DNA of 64,000 bases from Kappaphycus alvarezii (Eukaryota > Rhodophyta > Florideophyceae > Gigartinales > Solieriaceae), in NCBI GenBank assembly GCA_002205965.3, contig NADL03000118.1, positions 62,001 to 126,000 on the forward strand. The letters run 5' to 3'. Of this stretch, positions 1 to 13,010 are shown one piece after another. The notes under the pieces were generated by a model. That model was not told the origin of the DNA. It ran no database searches and saw nothing but the letters and a program-made list of their open reading frames with translations. Every line of letters begins with the position of its first letter. The stretch's first letter is position 1. The translations under genes and the position numbers were made by a program.

Positions 1-87
1 GACATTACAGTGCTTCATGGCCAGGGCAAAGGTTGACTGTTGGCATTTGTGCACCAGTGTATCGGAATCGCCCGGAATCATTTCTCG

Positions 88-960
88 ATTCTACTGTACT
101 GTACATGCTACGTACAGTACAATATTACAACGTGCAGTACAGGATGGTGGAGAGCGACAATTGCCGTACGGCATGGATGTTGGCATTCCCGTGTATGATT
201 CGGCATGCAGGCCGATGCACTTGGAAACCAGTTTGCAGGGCTTGTACCACTTTCCAAGGCGCGGTGCTTTTGGACCAGTTGGAGAAAAGGTAGAAACTTG
301 GTGTTGGATTTGCGTTCAAGCGTCGGCCTTTTCTGTTTTTGCTTGCAGCCCAGTACAGTACTAAGCAATACGACACGGTCTACTCTTTTCATTTCTGTAA
401 TTCTCGTGGCTGTCGCCGTCAAAAGAGCCCAACATTACAGTCGGGGATAGGGGAAAGGTCGGGATTACAGCACGATATGCCAACTTTACAGTGGAGGCAA
501 CAAAGGCCTCTGCTCCAATCAGGTGAGGAGGATTACAACGTCATTGTTACCAAGTACGGTACATATAACCTTAATTCAGTTCCAAAACGTTCCCAGTGTA
601 CTGCATATGTTAGATACGCCGACAGATCAGAAACGGTGGATTGCGCAGGCAACAATGATCTCATTGTCCAAACCGAACAACGCTACTGTACCGGTACCGT
701 ACAACAATGTATCAGTCAGAATACAGGAGCGCAGTAGAGTTTCTTCTCATGCTTCCTTTTGCATATGCGTGTGCACTCGAAATGGTTCAACCCCACCATC
801 CTTTCCTTTCTCCAACAAGTCCCTACTTGAGAACTTTTGGAAAAAGGAAATTTCCCAATCACAACATCCGGCAGCCATGCCACTCGACCTTATTTTTGGA
901 CTTGCATTGTTTCCTTTGCACCACACCACATCATCATTACTGTACTGTACTGTACTGTAC
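88..960. repeat. Scattered GTAC palindrome motifs (TACTGTAC / GTACAGTA)
   Basis: Short overlapping motifs built from TACTGTAC and its complement recur near 95-150, 343-365, 680-705 and 935-962, the last as a short tandem run. The unit GTACAGTACTGTAC is its own reverse complement, so the cluster is palindromic on both strands. The same motif reappears at 29735-29992, upstream of the only plausible host gene. This suggests a promoter-associated or replication-slippage motif. No gene is seen in this stretch. Confidence 0.5.
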
Positions 961-974
961 ACTTCCCGCAATAC

Positions 975-1510
975 CATCCGCAGCTCCACCGATACCAACA
1001 ACAACAAACATTTCGAGACTCCCTTCTTCCCTAGCTAGCATCCAATCCAATCCAATCCAACCGAAACCATCCATCAATCATTCCGACACCCACCACTCCA
1101 TCTATCCCAGTGTCAACACGCAGTCCCGCAGTCCCCCCCCCCCCCCCGCCCGCCCTCGGCCCCCACAAAAATTCCTGCTGACTCACTTGCAATTCCTCAC
1201 TCGCCCACTCGACACTACTACTGTACATATCCCCTCCTTCCGTAACTCGACTCACCTCCCTCTCCCTTTCAATCTCCATTCATCATCTCCTGTCTCCCAT
1301 ACAGATCCCCACATACAAATATTTCACGCAACCAAATTCAACCTCCGCCTTTATCCCCCCGTCTACGCCCTTGCCATCCAACACACCCCCCCCCAACAAA
1401 CCAAACCCGCAAAAAAAAACTGCGCACGCTTCCCCGATGCCACGTCGGGAACCATTCCATTCCTTCATCTCGAGCCTCATCGTATGACCCGGCCCATTCT
1501 GTCAAACTCC
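975..1510 (+). promoter_or_regulatory. Pyrimidine/C-rich promoter- or leader-like stretch
   Basis: The plus strand is strongly C/T-rich, with a C run around 1133-1148, tandem CCAAT-like repeats near 1040-1062 and A/C-rich tracts. This is the composition of fungal promoter and 5' leader regions. ATGs near 1437 and 1484 open only very short frames. The long open frame across the stretch is proline/serine/threonine-rich low-complexity sequence and is not convincing as a protein. A downstream gene, if one existed, seems lost or displaced by repeats after 1.5 kb. Confidence 0.3.
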
Positions 1511-2578
1511 AGTTTATAACCACTGCAAAGGCAACAATTCACTCGCTCGCCACGTTCCCGCTGTTTTCACACCCGCTATTCCCGTCGCTGCGGATGAAAA
1601 GTTGCAGAGGTTAGGCCCGAAACATCGCCCGTCCTCGTTGTTTTTTTTGGCAAGGCTGGGGTTTGTCGCGAGGCGGAAATTTGTGCAACCGTTTCTCACT
1701 CCCCCGACCTATGCCAATCGAGTCGTCGGCGTGCCGATCGTTGGCATATTGCAACATATTCGGCATGCTATGCCGTGGACAGTAAACTCGAAACCAGTCA
1801 CAATCGGGTTCACACGTCGTGATTCATACAAGGGGCTTTCGCCCTTTCAAGGCAGTTTGGGATTCATGCTCGTTGGGGGACTTTCTTTTCGGATGATGTC
1901 ATGTTTTCCACCCTGCAGAGTCACCTGTCGAGCAATTTTGAACTATAATACTTCACACCCTTGTCCCGGACGAGTGCAATGCAAACGAGAATTACATCGG
2001 ACTCATAATCTCCGAGCTAGTCGTCTCACTTGTTCTTTACCATACAATTCATCCCTCGTCTGCCATTTGGAAATCAGACGCCATTCGCAGCCTCGAAACG
2101 CTTGCGCCTACACCATGCAATACAAGGGATAGGAAAACATGAAAATACAGTAAAATCATCATGACGAAAATTGGAACAATGTCATTCTATGACATACATC
2201 TACTCTTTTCGGTACAGCTGGCGTAGAGACAGGATTTTCATCCCTATTTGTCATGCTTGTTGGCCGCGTTTGTCACACTGAATACCTCGAATATGAAAAA
2301 CACTGTTTGGATTCCAACCCATTGAGGAAATATCAGAGTGTTGTATGAGTTTTGAAAAGGCACTCCACTGCAAGTCTCTGTGGGACCCCAGGGGTAGGAA
2401 CAAGTCACTTGGTTTACGAAATCTGCAAATTTGGTCTTCTATTGTTCAAGATGCAATTCATTCGCTTCACTCATTTTCAAACCACTCAACATACATATTT
2501 GGGCTAGTCCTCATTATTATTATTCCCCGCGATGATCTACTTTGAAACGAAAAAAGTGTAAATATAGAACAGGGGGGG
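1511..2578. other. No gene recognised; short palindromes
   Basis: I see no supportable gene. Small palindromes and echoes occur: the 1715-1775 segment resembles 160-215, both carrying GTTGGCAT and CGGCATGC. Open frames here begin at non-ATG codons and match nothing I recognise. Confidence 0.4.
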
Positions 2579-2655
2579 GAGGTATGGGTGTTTTATTCCT
2601 GGAAGATATATTCGATTCTATCCCATCATACTCTAGACAATCACAATGTTGGACA
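2579..2655 (+). repeat. R1 dispersed repeat, copy 1
   Basis: This copy matches the window-wide R1 consensus: GGTTTGGGTGTTTTACTC, TTGGAAGATATATCCGATC, TATCCCATGGTTTTCC, then AGACAACCGCAATCGACTC. It starts just after a run of G and reads GGTATGGGTGTTTTATTCC, GGAAGATATATTCG, then CTAGACAATCACAATG. Confidence 0.7.
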
Positions 2656-3360
2656 ATATATCGCTTCGAGGCCACCAATATTCAAATGTTGATGAATCGC
2701 TCGATATAGAAATTATGACTAAATTTAAAAGAGTCGAATTGACTACAAGTCATGCCGCATTTCTCCGATGAATGCTGATCGATATTGGACATGTGTGTCC
2801 AAATTCCTCTCCTTTTCAAATAGACAGATCATATTCTCACACAACTCACCCGTCTTGTTGTGTGAATTGTTGCCGTCTAAAAGAACCGGCGATTTCAATA
2901 GTCTTCAGCACCTTCAGAGTACCGCAGATTGGCATCGGATTCCGGCAAGCATCCATTTCAGCCGTAATGCAATAGGTTCAATTTCCGTCCGTTTACCGCT
3001 GTGGAATATCGGTTCGGATCCTTCAAAAGAGCCACTCTAGCAAGGGTGTCCTATGGGACCTACAAACCTCAATCATAGAGCCGTGGACATTCGTTTGGCT
3101 CTCTGCGTGTGGAGTTACCAACCGAAGCCTACATTTTGAATATTACAAAACCCAAACGTTTCCCCCTATTCGAGTCGCTCAAACTTTGAACCTCACGGTT
3201 TTGGCATAGTGGTACAAAGACAGGCATTTATAGAAGGGTTCAATGGGGCTGGTTTGCTGCGAGTGGTGGGGAGGCTGGGAGTCTCGCGAATTTGCATCCA
3301 AACCGTACTGTAGGACATGCAGCACAAATAATGAACCATTTCCACCGAAAAAGGGTGAAA

Positions 3361-3430
3361 CGTTTGGGTTTGTTTACTGCGGGTGGAACAAAGGGTGAAA
3401 TTCCCACTAGCCTGCGCAGTGATACAAAGT
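3361..3430 (+). repeat. R3 dispersed repeat
   Basis: The sequence reads GTTTGTTTACTGCGGGTGG, AACAAAGGGTGAAATTCCC, then ACTAGCCTGCGCAGTG. The copy at 3843-3908 is close to it (GGCTTACTGCCAGTGGAAC, ATGAAATTCCCATTAGCC), and partial copies occur at about 26145-26195 and 38087-38150. Family and mobility are unknown. Confidence 0.6.
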
Positions 3431-3842
3431 AGTGGGTGGTAAAGCGGTACGAGAGTATTCTTTGTGGAAATTACAGATCTCCAACAGAACGCCCTGGAAC
3501 CTGTTCCTACTCATTGCAATTTTTCTGTATAAACTTTTCGGCCATTATGTATATTTTCTTGATGTTACAATATATATTTTCATCACCTTTACTTTTCTTC
3601 ACTTTCCATCGATAAGTATAGCCGTGGCGTACCAGAGCAAAAACGCAAAAGTGCAAGGGTCCTGCGGCCGTAACATACACTGTAAAGAGGATCAGTACAG
3701 CTTGGAAAGAAATTATTCTGAATTCCTAGTAATTCCTATCTCAAGGATCCGAATCCCGTCAGGGACCATAATGTGAGGCGAAAGTTATGCACTGGGTTGC
3801 AAGCTCGAAAGTTTTTTTTCGCAAGAGAGAAGATGGGTACTG

Positions 3843-3908
3843 GGGAATGTTTGGGTTGGCTTACTGCCAGTGGAACATAGGATGAAATTCCCATTAGCCT
3901 GCAAAGTA
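3843..3908 (+). repeat. R3 dispersed repeat, second copy
   Basis: This is a direct-orientation copy of the 3361 repeat about 480 bp away, roughly 80% alike by eye. It lies downstream of a short run of T and before a GGCGGCGG tract. Confidence 0.55.
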
Positions 3909-4696
3909 TGGCGGCGGCGGAGAAAACACTACGGTGAAAATAGACGCGCTATGGGATGGGTACTGTACTCGATGTTTTCAAAGCAACCTGTTTGGATCAT
4001 ATGTACTCGTCTATCACGAAAGTAATCCGATGGAACAAGATTACGGTTGATAGCATTAGAGACAATAATTATGGTGGGAAATGGAGGTATTACTTGGATG
4101 CAAAGGAAGGAACTACAGAGATACTGTAAAATATTAGACGAAAAGGGAGAGACAATACAGTTCGCACTGGTTGAGAGCCAAAGCACTTCAACTCAAGTCT
4201 TCCTTGCACAAAGCCCACCTGCAAAACTCCACGGTTATCAGCCTTACAAATTCTCGTGGTAAAAACTCAATCTATTTTATTTCACTGCACAAAGGATAAC
4301 TCAGCCCAGTCGAAAGGCCTGGTACTCTTTTAACAGGAATGTTACAAAAGGGGGGGCACGGAGGGTTCGTTTACTATAACAGATAAGCTGGCAGATGTCC
4401 AGTCAACTTGGATGGTAGTAGTGAGAATGTACCTGAAAGGTTGCGACAGGCGCTGGTAACGCTTCACTCAACAGCGAGTAACGGGGAGGAACGCAAGAAA
4501 ACAAGCAACATTGGAGGTTACTACCAATGTGCAGTGTCGCTGCAAAAGAATACCTTGCCCCTTCGAAACCTGTTACATCGCGCGGATGGCGACAGCTCCC
4601 ACGAGTCCCTTGACGCCGACGAATGCCGCCGAATACCAGCCTCCGAGCGTTGAGATTGGGACGGGGACTATCTTGAATTTCCCGGCAATTCAGTAA

Positions 4697-5830
4697 GAGA
4701 TCTGATAGGGTAAAAATGGCACAGGCGAAAAAGGCAACCAATAACTACCCGAGGGGAGAGTCCTTGAGAGCGATTAAAGTGAAAAGTGGACGTTAACAGA
4801 CGATGGCGAGGAGTTCAAGTTAAAGCTGAGTGACTGCTCTAGTAACCAACTATAAATGGGGAGGCCCTACCACCTCGCTTATAAGCCAGGAACTGATCGA
4901 AGGTATGGTTTGAAATTGATTCCCAACTTGCTTTCCGTCTCATGGAGGAAGCGATTTGCTCAACTTAATAGACGTTTTCCAAAACTTAAATATTGATAAA
5001 ACTACTGAAAGCACTTGAAAAAGTAGGAAATAGTTTATGTGGACACAAAGAGTTTGACAGAAGATACTTTAAAGAAAACAAATTAATCTACTTTTCATAA
5101 TCCTCATCCTCTATATCAAAGCCTGGGACTTCCTTCAAGGCATCATACGCAACTATGCAGTTACCAAACATATCCGTAGATGCCCAAATTTCCTACCACT
5201 ACCTGCAACGAATACAACTCACCTGAAACCCCTCCAAACGTGTCCATGGCCACTACCACCTGGTCCAACCAATTCATTCCTTACCCTCCATATGACCCTG
5301 TATGACATCCCCCTGTTCATCCCAGACTTCTCATCTTCCTCCATTTTCTCCCCAGACTCTTCTTCGGCCTTCTCTTTTCCCATTCCGTAGATCAGCCCTG
5401 GGGCCACCCACTCCTCAAAGTACTCCCCTGATTTACCATCCTCCTCTTCCGAGTCCCCGCACTGATTTTTGTGCTTTGATCTCTTCCAGGCGACGAGAAA
5501 CGAGCTTCGAACGATGCTTCCTGGTTTGACAACAGAGGTAGTCCTCTACGTCAAACCATAATAATAAAAGAAGACGGTGATAATGCGAAGATGACTGGTT
5601 CTGGAAATGAAGCGAGAAGCGAAGAGCCCGTGCATGATGGCCGCCTAGGAGACTGGTGGGAATTGTCAAGTTTTTGTTGTTACAGGGACGTAGATAAATG
5701 TTAGGTTGTGCCTGACGGGTTTAACGCGCCAAAAGGTTCTGATTGGAAGGCCCGCCGAATCGAAAAGGGAGGCGAAAATTGGTCTAGTTGTGGGGATTAG
5801 TGAAAAAAGCCTTTAAAAAGACGATACTAA
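4697..5830 (-). pseudogene. Family A unit, subtype 2 (broken)
   Basis: This is a full-length unit of the unnamed family A, read on the minus strand. The 5' end near 5.8 kb carries a TTTTTAAA-like box and a segment shared with the 39.4-40.6 kb copy (the GCCCGCCGAATCGAAAA region, 5740-5770). Block 1 is VEDYLCCQTRKHRSKLVSRR at about 5480-5560. Block 2 is EEWVAPGLIYGMGKEKAEEE plus an acidic stretch (about 5300-5440), followed by the NWLDQVV-like segment. Block 3 ends as YDALKEVPGFDIEDEDYEK with a stop at 5088. The blocks are in different frames, so at least two frameshifts separate them. The 3' flank (5087-4697) matches the 39.4 kb and 12.9 kb copies and ends at GCCATTTTTACCCTATCAGA. No known family is recognised; the function is unknown. 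Confidence 0.65.
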
Positions 5831-8800
5831 ATACTAATCATACCGCAGAAATATAAAATAGTTTCGTCCAAAATGTTATAAGTTTATAGCTTTTAGTAAA
5901 TCTCATACAGATTCGCGTAATTGAATAAATTATCTCACCTTGGTAAACTGTCTTTAAATAAGTTTTTTGAGATACTTAATTTAATGATAAACACAGCAAA
6001 ACTAAAAAGGTGTAGAAATCTATTTGGAAGTATTTACATTTTGTATAAAAATGAAAATCCGTAATAATTATGATAAAAGCTACGAAATATTAACAGTACA
6101 TTCTCTTTCAACCGTTATTGGGGCTAAAAATAGAATTAGAGTTCTATAACTGTTCGTATTCGTAGTTCAAAGTCTATTAAACCTTCTTTTATTGTTGAAC
6201 AGGAAAAAGAGATATTTTTAGAAAAGAGACATTGAATGCTCCACATTGGAGAATTAACTACCTTAACCACATATTCAACGGACCCGACCTGAATCTGTTT
6301 ATCGGCGGTAGAGATTTATAAACGAATGCTAAAGGTTCTACAAGTTCAGGAGATGTTGGATTAAACTACTATGTACAGAAAGGAATTGAATAATGTATAA
6401 AGTAAAAGCGTCCACAGAACCTCATTTTGTGATTAATTTATCTCTTATAAGAAGGCAAAAGTGTCGAAACTGAATCTTCTATCAGTAAATATCAGAATAT
6501 CTTCGATAATAGAAAATAAGGGGACGCTTATATCCAAATTAAATATCAAGAAGTAGAAATTACAGTACCTCACTAACTACGTTTTTTAGTTAATGTGAAT
6601 ATAATGAAACAATCAAGTCAAAAAATATACGTATGATCACGCTACATTATTATCGAGGTAAGTGGTACTTTTTTCAAATGAGATTCATTAAATTCATTAA
6701 TCACATATTCATTCCTTTACTTAGAGGAATTGACGAGAGTGGTTGCGAAAACGTGGAATAATATCTTAGGAGCCTTTTAATAGCTGATAAGTTGAGTGTT
6801 TTTGATGCTCTACATTCTAAAATGAACAATGTAGTTGTTTTTATTGCCCATTCATCGATACCTGTCATAAATATATGCTGTAAAAACAGATTAGGATCAA
6901 ATTTTTGTGACCATCAGTTCCAAATACATTGGAAAGATCTTTAAATAGGTCATGAAAAGGATATATATGCTGAATTTCGCTGTAAATGAACGTAATTTGC
7001 AATATCATGAAATCAGTTCGACCATGAAATTACGAGAGGGCATAAAACCAAAAAGAAGGGACTATTTGTTACAGATATACATGTAAACTACCCAGGAACC
7101 TTTAAAACATTCTAAAGTAAATTTTAGAGCAACAATCTTAGAACGCCAAAGCTATGCAATTTTACCCTGAACAATTTCTACTCGGCGATAACTGAGCCGA
7201 AGGACTCCTATTTACAAAAGCAGAATATTACTACTCACACCTACTGCAGTCAGTTCCGACTGTTCAAAGAGGTAAATCTGCGTAATAAACATTTATATTT
7301 GATGTTTGATTGGGCTTTGTAAAGCTCGAATCAATTTTGAGCTGGACATAAAAAATCAAAATTTTATCTATTGAAATGCGTTGAGGTCCATTATATCTTC
7401 TGTATTTGTATGAAAAGCGATCTTATTCAAAAATTAATTCAATATAAATATATTAATGTGCGATTTAAGTTTTTGGGGAAGTTATCTTCCGCGAAAACGA
7501 AGGTTAATTTAGTGAAACACCACCATTTGAGGTCTGAAGTATGAAATAAAAATGGATGAGCACATTTTAAACACATCTTAAAATTACCTGGAAAGCGAAT
7601 TGATTTTATGAAAATTACAGTATAGGAAAAAGAGATTCTTTTTTTTTGGAACTCTAGAAAACAGAGCGTTCAAATGTTAGAAAAATTATAGAAAATCTCA
7701 TTTTCACTCCTACTCTCTTTCAAATATGTTCTCTGAGGAAATTTACTCGTCAAGAACGAACAAAAAGAGAAAAAGCTTACTTTTGGTACAATGATACTTT
7801 ATATTTATTATAAATTTCAAGCTTGAAGGAAAAATGAACGGTACATAATGATGTGAGATGCTTAAATGTTGCATATTTTGTTGTAGAATGTATCAGTAAA
7901 TCTCCCAATGTGAGTTTTTAAAGAACAGTTACAAGACTTAAATATGATTACGAGCTGCAAGTACAATGTGTTGTATTCGCAGATTTCAGGAAAAAATGCC
8001 GGAAAGATCATTAAACGAATATAAGGATAAGTAAACTGTTTTAACAGTTGAAGAAAGAAAAATTATTTAATATTCTATAACACCAACTATTTCCATGAAT
8101 GACAAATGAACAGTATAAAATGGATTTTTGTAGGTGAATTTTTCTGAAATAGTAGCTTATAATCAGGGATTATATAGTAGGTGTACTTTCAGATTATATC
8201 TAGCTTCTACGAGGTATGTGTGCTCGGAAAGATTTAAAACAAACAAATAAATGAACAAGAAAATTTCTACGGGAAATGTATAATTAGTCAACTATTTCCT
8301 TAGCTCTTAATTGTTTTTAGAAACTTTTGCTTGGAAATTGGATCCGATAATTCAAGGAAATATTAATAACTCCTACAGAAAATTATGTATAGGTAGGCAT
8401 ATAAACTTTACTAGTTTTTTATTAATAAAATATACTACTTGCTATCATATACAATTAATTTGCCTTTAAAAACTTAATAGTAGTAAATATTTCTTATTAA
8501 AAACTTATTTCTATAGCTCACTACATAACACAGGAATTGGTCGTCAAAATGTAATTCAAAAAGCTTCGCTGAACTGTCTGGAAACATTAAAGATTTGTTC
8601 ATTACTCGACCGTAATAAGCCAAAAGATGGAGTTTCATCTGATTACCACTTAAAATTGTGTAAGTTGAATTGAAATATAGCTTACTACAGTAAATTTTTT
8701 TTTTTGAACTAAGAATATGTAGTAATACTATCAGAAATCGAAAATGTTTTTTAAAGATGGTCAGTGAGGTGTCTTGAGATCGATATTGTTCGTTAATTCC

Positions 8801-11800
8801 AAAATTCAATTTTCTTCAAAATGTGTGAAATTTAGCCGTTATATAGCCGAGGAAGTCTTAACAAAAAAAATTTATTATAGATTTGCTCAATTTATTTTAC
8901 GAACAGAGCTGCTGAAAAAGTTCTGACCAACAACTAAGCTTGAATGTTTCTGCAGATTGGCAATAAATTTTCGAGACGGAACTTTTCTGGCATAGATGAA
9001 GTTTTTCATACTTTTCCATCATTGTATCAAAATTGTTTATTAGTTCTACTAAAAAAAGTGGAAATTTCAACTACTTTAATTTCGAAAATTTCTTATTCCT
9101 ATCACTTTTACAAAAAAAGATACTAATAATAAATTATTTGTTTTATTTTGGGGTTGAGCCTATAATAAGTTTTAAAAGGGAGCTTTATTCCCCCTTTCAG
9201 TTCTATTTTGATTTCATAGTGCTCAAATGAACAATTAAATATAAAATACAATATTTTTCTAATTATTTTCGACAATTTAATAATTATACTCTTATTAGGT
9301 ATTGATACTCGGGTTTTTTACTGGCTTCGAATTTCTATATTAATTATTCTCTTGGACTCCTTGATTCCATCCTTATTAAAAACTCTACATGTATCGAAGA
9401 ATATGTCTAAATGGAAAAGAGATATTCAATTTCCGAGGATATCGTGAAATTAGACAAATTAATTTCGACAAGGATGCTACTTCGTTTTTGATATTTTCTT
9501 ATCTCGTTCATCGTCTCCTGTTTTTAATCTCTCATCACCAAATGACTCCGTGAAACTAGCAAAAGAAGGTTTTAAAATTACCGAAATGAAATGAAATGAT
9601 TTTTTGTACCAAAGGCATTTATGCGTTCACTTATATAAGGTAGTAAGTGATTGCACTATTTGGCCCATGTGTTTTTCAATGCAGTTAAAGTTGTTGAAAT
9701 TACTCAGAAAAGCTCAAGAAATATTTCCGTGTATCACTTGAGCGTATTGAGACTACTCTTCTTCTCTCCCAGTTTAAGTACTTAGCTTAATGTTTGCACC
9801 AACGATTCATCGACGAGTTCCTATGCTGAACTATTGAAAAAGATGCGAAACTTTCCTGGAGGTCAATTCTTCGCGAAAAGCCGTGCTCTATTGAAATTTC
9901 ATTACGAAGTTCTGAGTGGGTACCTTTAATGGTGAGCAAGTAAAAACTTGAAGCATCACTACAAAAAGTTTAGCCAGTAAAGCTGACAAGCTGTGGAAGA
10001 CCCTAGTTTTATAATTTTTCGACATTAAATTGCCTCTTGTTGCTTTTTTCTTCCATCGTCTGATCCCTTGTTTTGAGCATATCAGAAAAGTATTTAAACA
10101 TCATACTTTTAGGCAAATTTGAAAGCAATAGCTACCTTTTATTTCTTGATAGACTTCAGTTTAATCGATAATAATCACGCTGTTATATATTTGCTCTAGT
10201 ACGGTTGCCATGAAAGTGTACTATTAGCTCTACCTTGCACACCTTGAGTGGGGAAACATTCTTAGACAATATACTACTAAAACCATGCATTTTTGTCTTT
10301 ATGCAGGAAATAAGACCCAAGTGTTTTTTCAGCTTCCTTTCTCTATCTAGACTGTTACATGTTACAAAAAAGTTTTACTAATTTTCATGCGAACTTGATA
10401 TATTGGAGACAAAGTGTGAAGAAAATTTAAAAAGGAATGTTGAAATGTGGGTCAATAGTGCCCATTTTTTTTGTCATGGAGTTTGAAACATTTGAAAGCT
10501 TCCAAGTGAAAGAAAATAGGATGAGAGTAAAAGTGAGTAACTACAGGTAAAATGCTATAAAATATACATTCAAGTACAAGAAATACAACGAAGTGCGACA
10601 TACTGAAGCCAAATCTTGTTTCGAGATCAATAATAGAGAATTTGATATGAAAAATATGCAAACGGCCGGTACTAGCGATTATTTTAAATTAAGGAAAGCT
10701 AAGTGTACTAGAAGATTTAATTTATTTTGAGTTTCTCTGGCGAAAAAACTCCAATAGATATATTTCGTTCTAATCTAAACAATCCTGTAGCTAGTTTAAA
10801 GTATAATATATTTAAATTTAATGGGATCTTTTATATTTTTTTAGGTGGTGAAGATATCCAAGTATGAGTTACATTTTGTCCCATAAATATGTCATTGGTA
10901 CCAGTCCCTCTGTATTTAGAGGAGATAATTAGATACTTTTCATCATTATTCCTAACAGATTCAACAGGCGTGATTTTTGTTCCTCAAAATCTTAGATACA
11001 AAGATTTTCAATTGTCTTTTTGATTTCTAGCATCACTCTACTCAGTCATTGCTGCCGTTTATCATAAAAATAAATTAAAGGTTCCAATTATTCACTATAT
11101 ATCTTCCAAGAGTAAAACACCAAATCTTTCCCCATAAAGCTTTGACGGATTGTTATGGGAGGTTATATTTTCGATCAATTCCTAATGTTTACACCTTCCT
11201 ACGTAATTTACTGTAATATAGTGATTGATTGGTAAATTTTAAATCGTAAGAGCGTTTTTGTATTCATATGAGACAGATTGTGCGAGAAAGACTCTATTTA
11301 ACTCAGAAACTTGACTCTTTTTCCAACTCTCGTTGGCTACCGAAAAATTAGGAGTAAAATCTATTTCAATAGGATTCTTAGGGACCGATAAAATGGTAAT
11401 ATTTTTCTTGGAGGTAAACCCGTACCAATTATATCACCATGACGTAAATATTAAAAAGTACTAAGACTTAATTCAAAACCATAATAATTTCTTGATTTCT
11501 GTGAAGAAACGAGAGTAACTTCGAGAATGATGACGAACAAGGGGAGAATAGTGTTCATCAGATTGTTTAAAGCTTTTTTTTACTCTTTTGATTATAAAGA
11601 AGAAAAAGATTATCCGTCTTACTCTAATTTTTGATCATATGAGTTACGATGACACAAATTTTCAAATTGTACGGCGTGCTGAAAAGTTTGATATCTTTGG
11701 AGATGTATAACTCGTCTTCATTCCCTCAGTGAAGGAAGCAGAATGGAACGATCCAGTGGAAATTGAGAAATACTCACTCAGTTTGAAGTCAACATTGTCT

Positions 11801-12060
11801 CATTATTTCGTTGAGAACATCATTTGAGTACCTTTTTGAGAAGATTGTTTCAGTATCTCGTTGAAAAAATGGTCTCAGTTGTTTCTCATATTTTATTTTA
11901 GACCCGAATAAATATTTTAGCTGATTTTTAGTCCTCATCTTTAGCTTTATCAATTATTATGTGGTTTTTCAGGAAGAAGCGAATTGAATGTCAAAAAAAA
12001 CTGTAAATAATAAATAAATAGAGCTTAAAAATATGTTTATCATGTCTTATTCACGGTACT
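5831..12060. other. AT-rich gene desert
   Basis: About 6.2 kb of AT-rich sequence with dense stops in all frames and homopolymer A/T runs. No protein motif or RNA gene is recognised. CpG dinucleotides persist (for example TTCGTATTCGTAG near 6155), so extreme repeat-induced point mutation is not evident by eye. One R1 copy sits at 11089-11134. The boundaries with the family A units on both sides are compositionally sharp. Confidence 0.6.
11089..11134 (-). repeat. R1 dispersed repeat, copy 2 (partial)
   Basis: The plus strand reads ATATATCTTCCAAGAGTAAA, then ACACCAAATCTTTCCCC, the reverse complement of the R1 core. It is an isolated copy within the AT-rich desert and the only recognisable repeat there. 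Confidence 0.65.
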
Positions 12061-12079
12061 CTAATAACCTCAAATCGTC

Positions 12080-13010
12080 AATTTAAACCCGTTTGGCAGC
12101 CGATTTGCACCGAATCCCCCTTCTCGCCACATTTACAAACCCCATCATCCTCTTCTCATCACTGTTCCCCCTCTTTTTCATTCAGGTCCAACCAACATAG
12201 AGAAATACCTCCGTCGACAAACAAGAAGTAAGCTGAAGGAGCTTTTAGTTCGTCATATAGTAGAGCTTAAGAACAGGATGTGGAGGGGCGATAATTGCAA
12301 CAGGAAGACCGTAAAGCAGAGGAGTGCTTCATAGATTGGGTGGCCCCGGAACTAATATACGGGATAGGAAAAGAGGAGGGCGAGGAAAAGTCCAAATTAG
12401 AGGGGAACGAACGAATTATATAGATAATGTAGTTCCGGTCATGAACCCGGTTGGAGGGACGTTGGGTGAGTCGGATTCCTTGCGGAAAGGGTTAGAAAAT
12501 CTGGAGCCATTCATGGGTATATATGAAGACTTCATGGATACTTATGATGCCCCGAGGAAAGTTATAGGTTCCGATCTAGAGGAGAAAGATTTTGAGGACT
12601 AGACTTGTTTAGTTTCTGTCAAGTAATTTTTGTCAAATTAGTTGCGTCCATATGAAATCTTTTCTTGCGTTTTCTGACGCTTTTAGTAGCTTGTTCGAGA
12701 TGTTAGTTTGAAAGAAAGTTTTACATAAACTGAATGAATTGCTTCCTTCAGGGGAGGATAGAAAAACTAGGAGTTAACTTCGAACAAAAAAACTTCGATC
12801 AGCTCTGTAGCCTAAAAGCGAGGTGGCAGAGCCTGATTCTTTAGAATATTTTGCTAGAGAAATAAATCTTCTTTCGACATCGCTCCTCGCCCTTTTCCGT
12901 TAACATCTACTGTATAGTACCACTTTATTCGCTTGCAGCAACTCCCATCCATGGTAGTTGGCGGTTTCTTTTTCCCTTGACGCCATTTTTATCCTGTCTG
13001 CTCTACTAAA
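12080..13010 (+). pseudogene. Family A unit, subtype 2 (broken)
   Basis: A CT-rich leader (12110-12190) precedes block 1, NIEKYLRRQTRSKLKELLVR (about 12195-12260). Block 2 is WVAPELIYGIGKEEGEEKSK (about 12337-12400). Block 3 runs NYIDNVVPVMNPVGGTLGES, then LEPFMGIYEDFMDTYDAPRK and a terminal IGSDLEEKDFED, stopping at 12602. All three forward frames are used, so at least two frameshifts or unrecognised introns lie between the blocks. The 3' flank carries the family segments around 12900-13005 and ends GACGCCATTTTTATCCTGTC, the shared family boundary. Block 3 is the best preserved of the subtype 2 copies. Product function is unknown; the protein would be acidic and soluble, with no signal peptide or membrane segment. 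Confidence 0.65.

Larger units (their letters stand above)
2656..4696. other. Gene-free repeat debris with R3 copies
   Basis: There is no convincing gene. R3 repeats (TTTACTGCGGGTGGAACAAA, GGGTGAAATTCCCACTAGCC) occur at 3361-3430 and 3843-3908, with a looser copy near 3245-3310. The rest is mixed-composition sequence with only short open frames, none of which resembles a known family. Confidence 0.45.

Noticed and set aside
707-1519. A 270-codon open frame on the plus strand
   Set aside because: It opens inside simple-sequence DNA and codes almost only Pro/Thr/Ser/His low complexity. It is better explained by the pyrimidine-rich promoter-like composition.
1602-2132. A 176-codon open frame on the plus strand
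   Set aside because: It begins at TTG rather than ATG, has no motif and no repeated relative in the window, and lies in repeat debris.
3735-3760. GGATCCGAATCCC as a possible tRNA B box
   Set aside because: No A box lies at the right distance and there is no cloverleaf.
5195-5225. A 20-nt GT...AG stretch in the subtype 2 family A copies (also near 39918-39937) that looks like a mini-intron
   Set aside because: The same 20-21 nt are read through as codons in the 12.1, 15.4, 21.3 and 23.4 kb copies, removal would not restore the conserved frame at 39.9 kb, and 20 nt is too short for a fungal intron.
8474-8809. A 111-codon open frame on the minus strand in the AT desert
   Set aside because: Phe/Tyr/Lys-rich composition is typical of random AT-rich DNA; it has no motif, and the AT bias explains the lack of stops.
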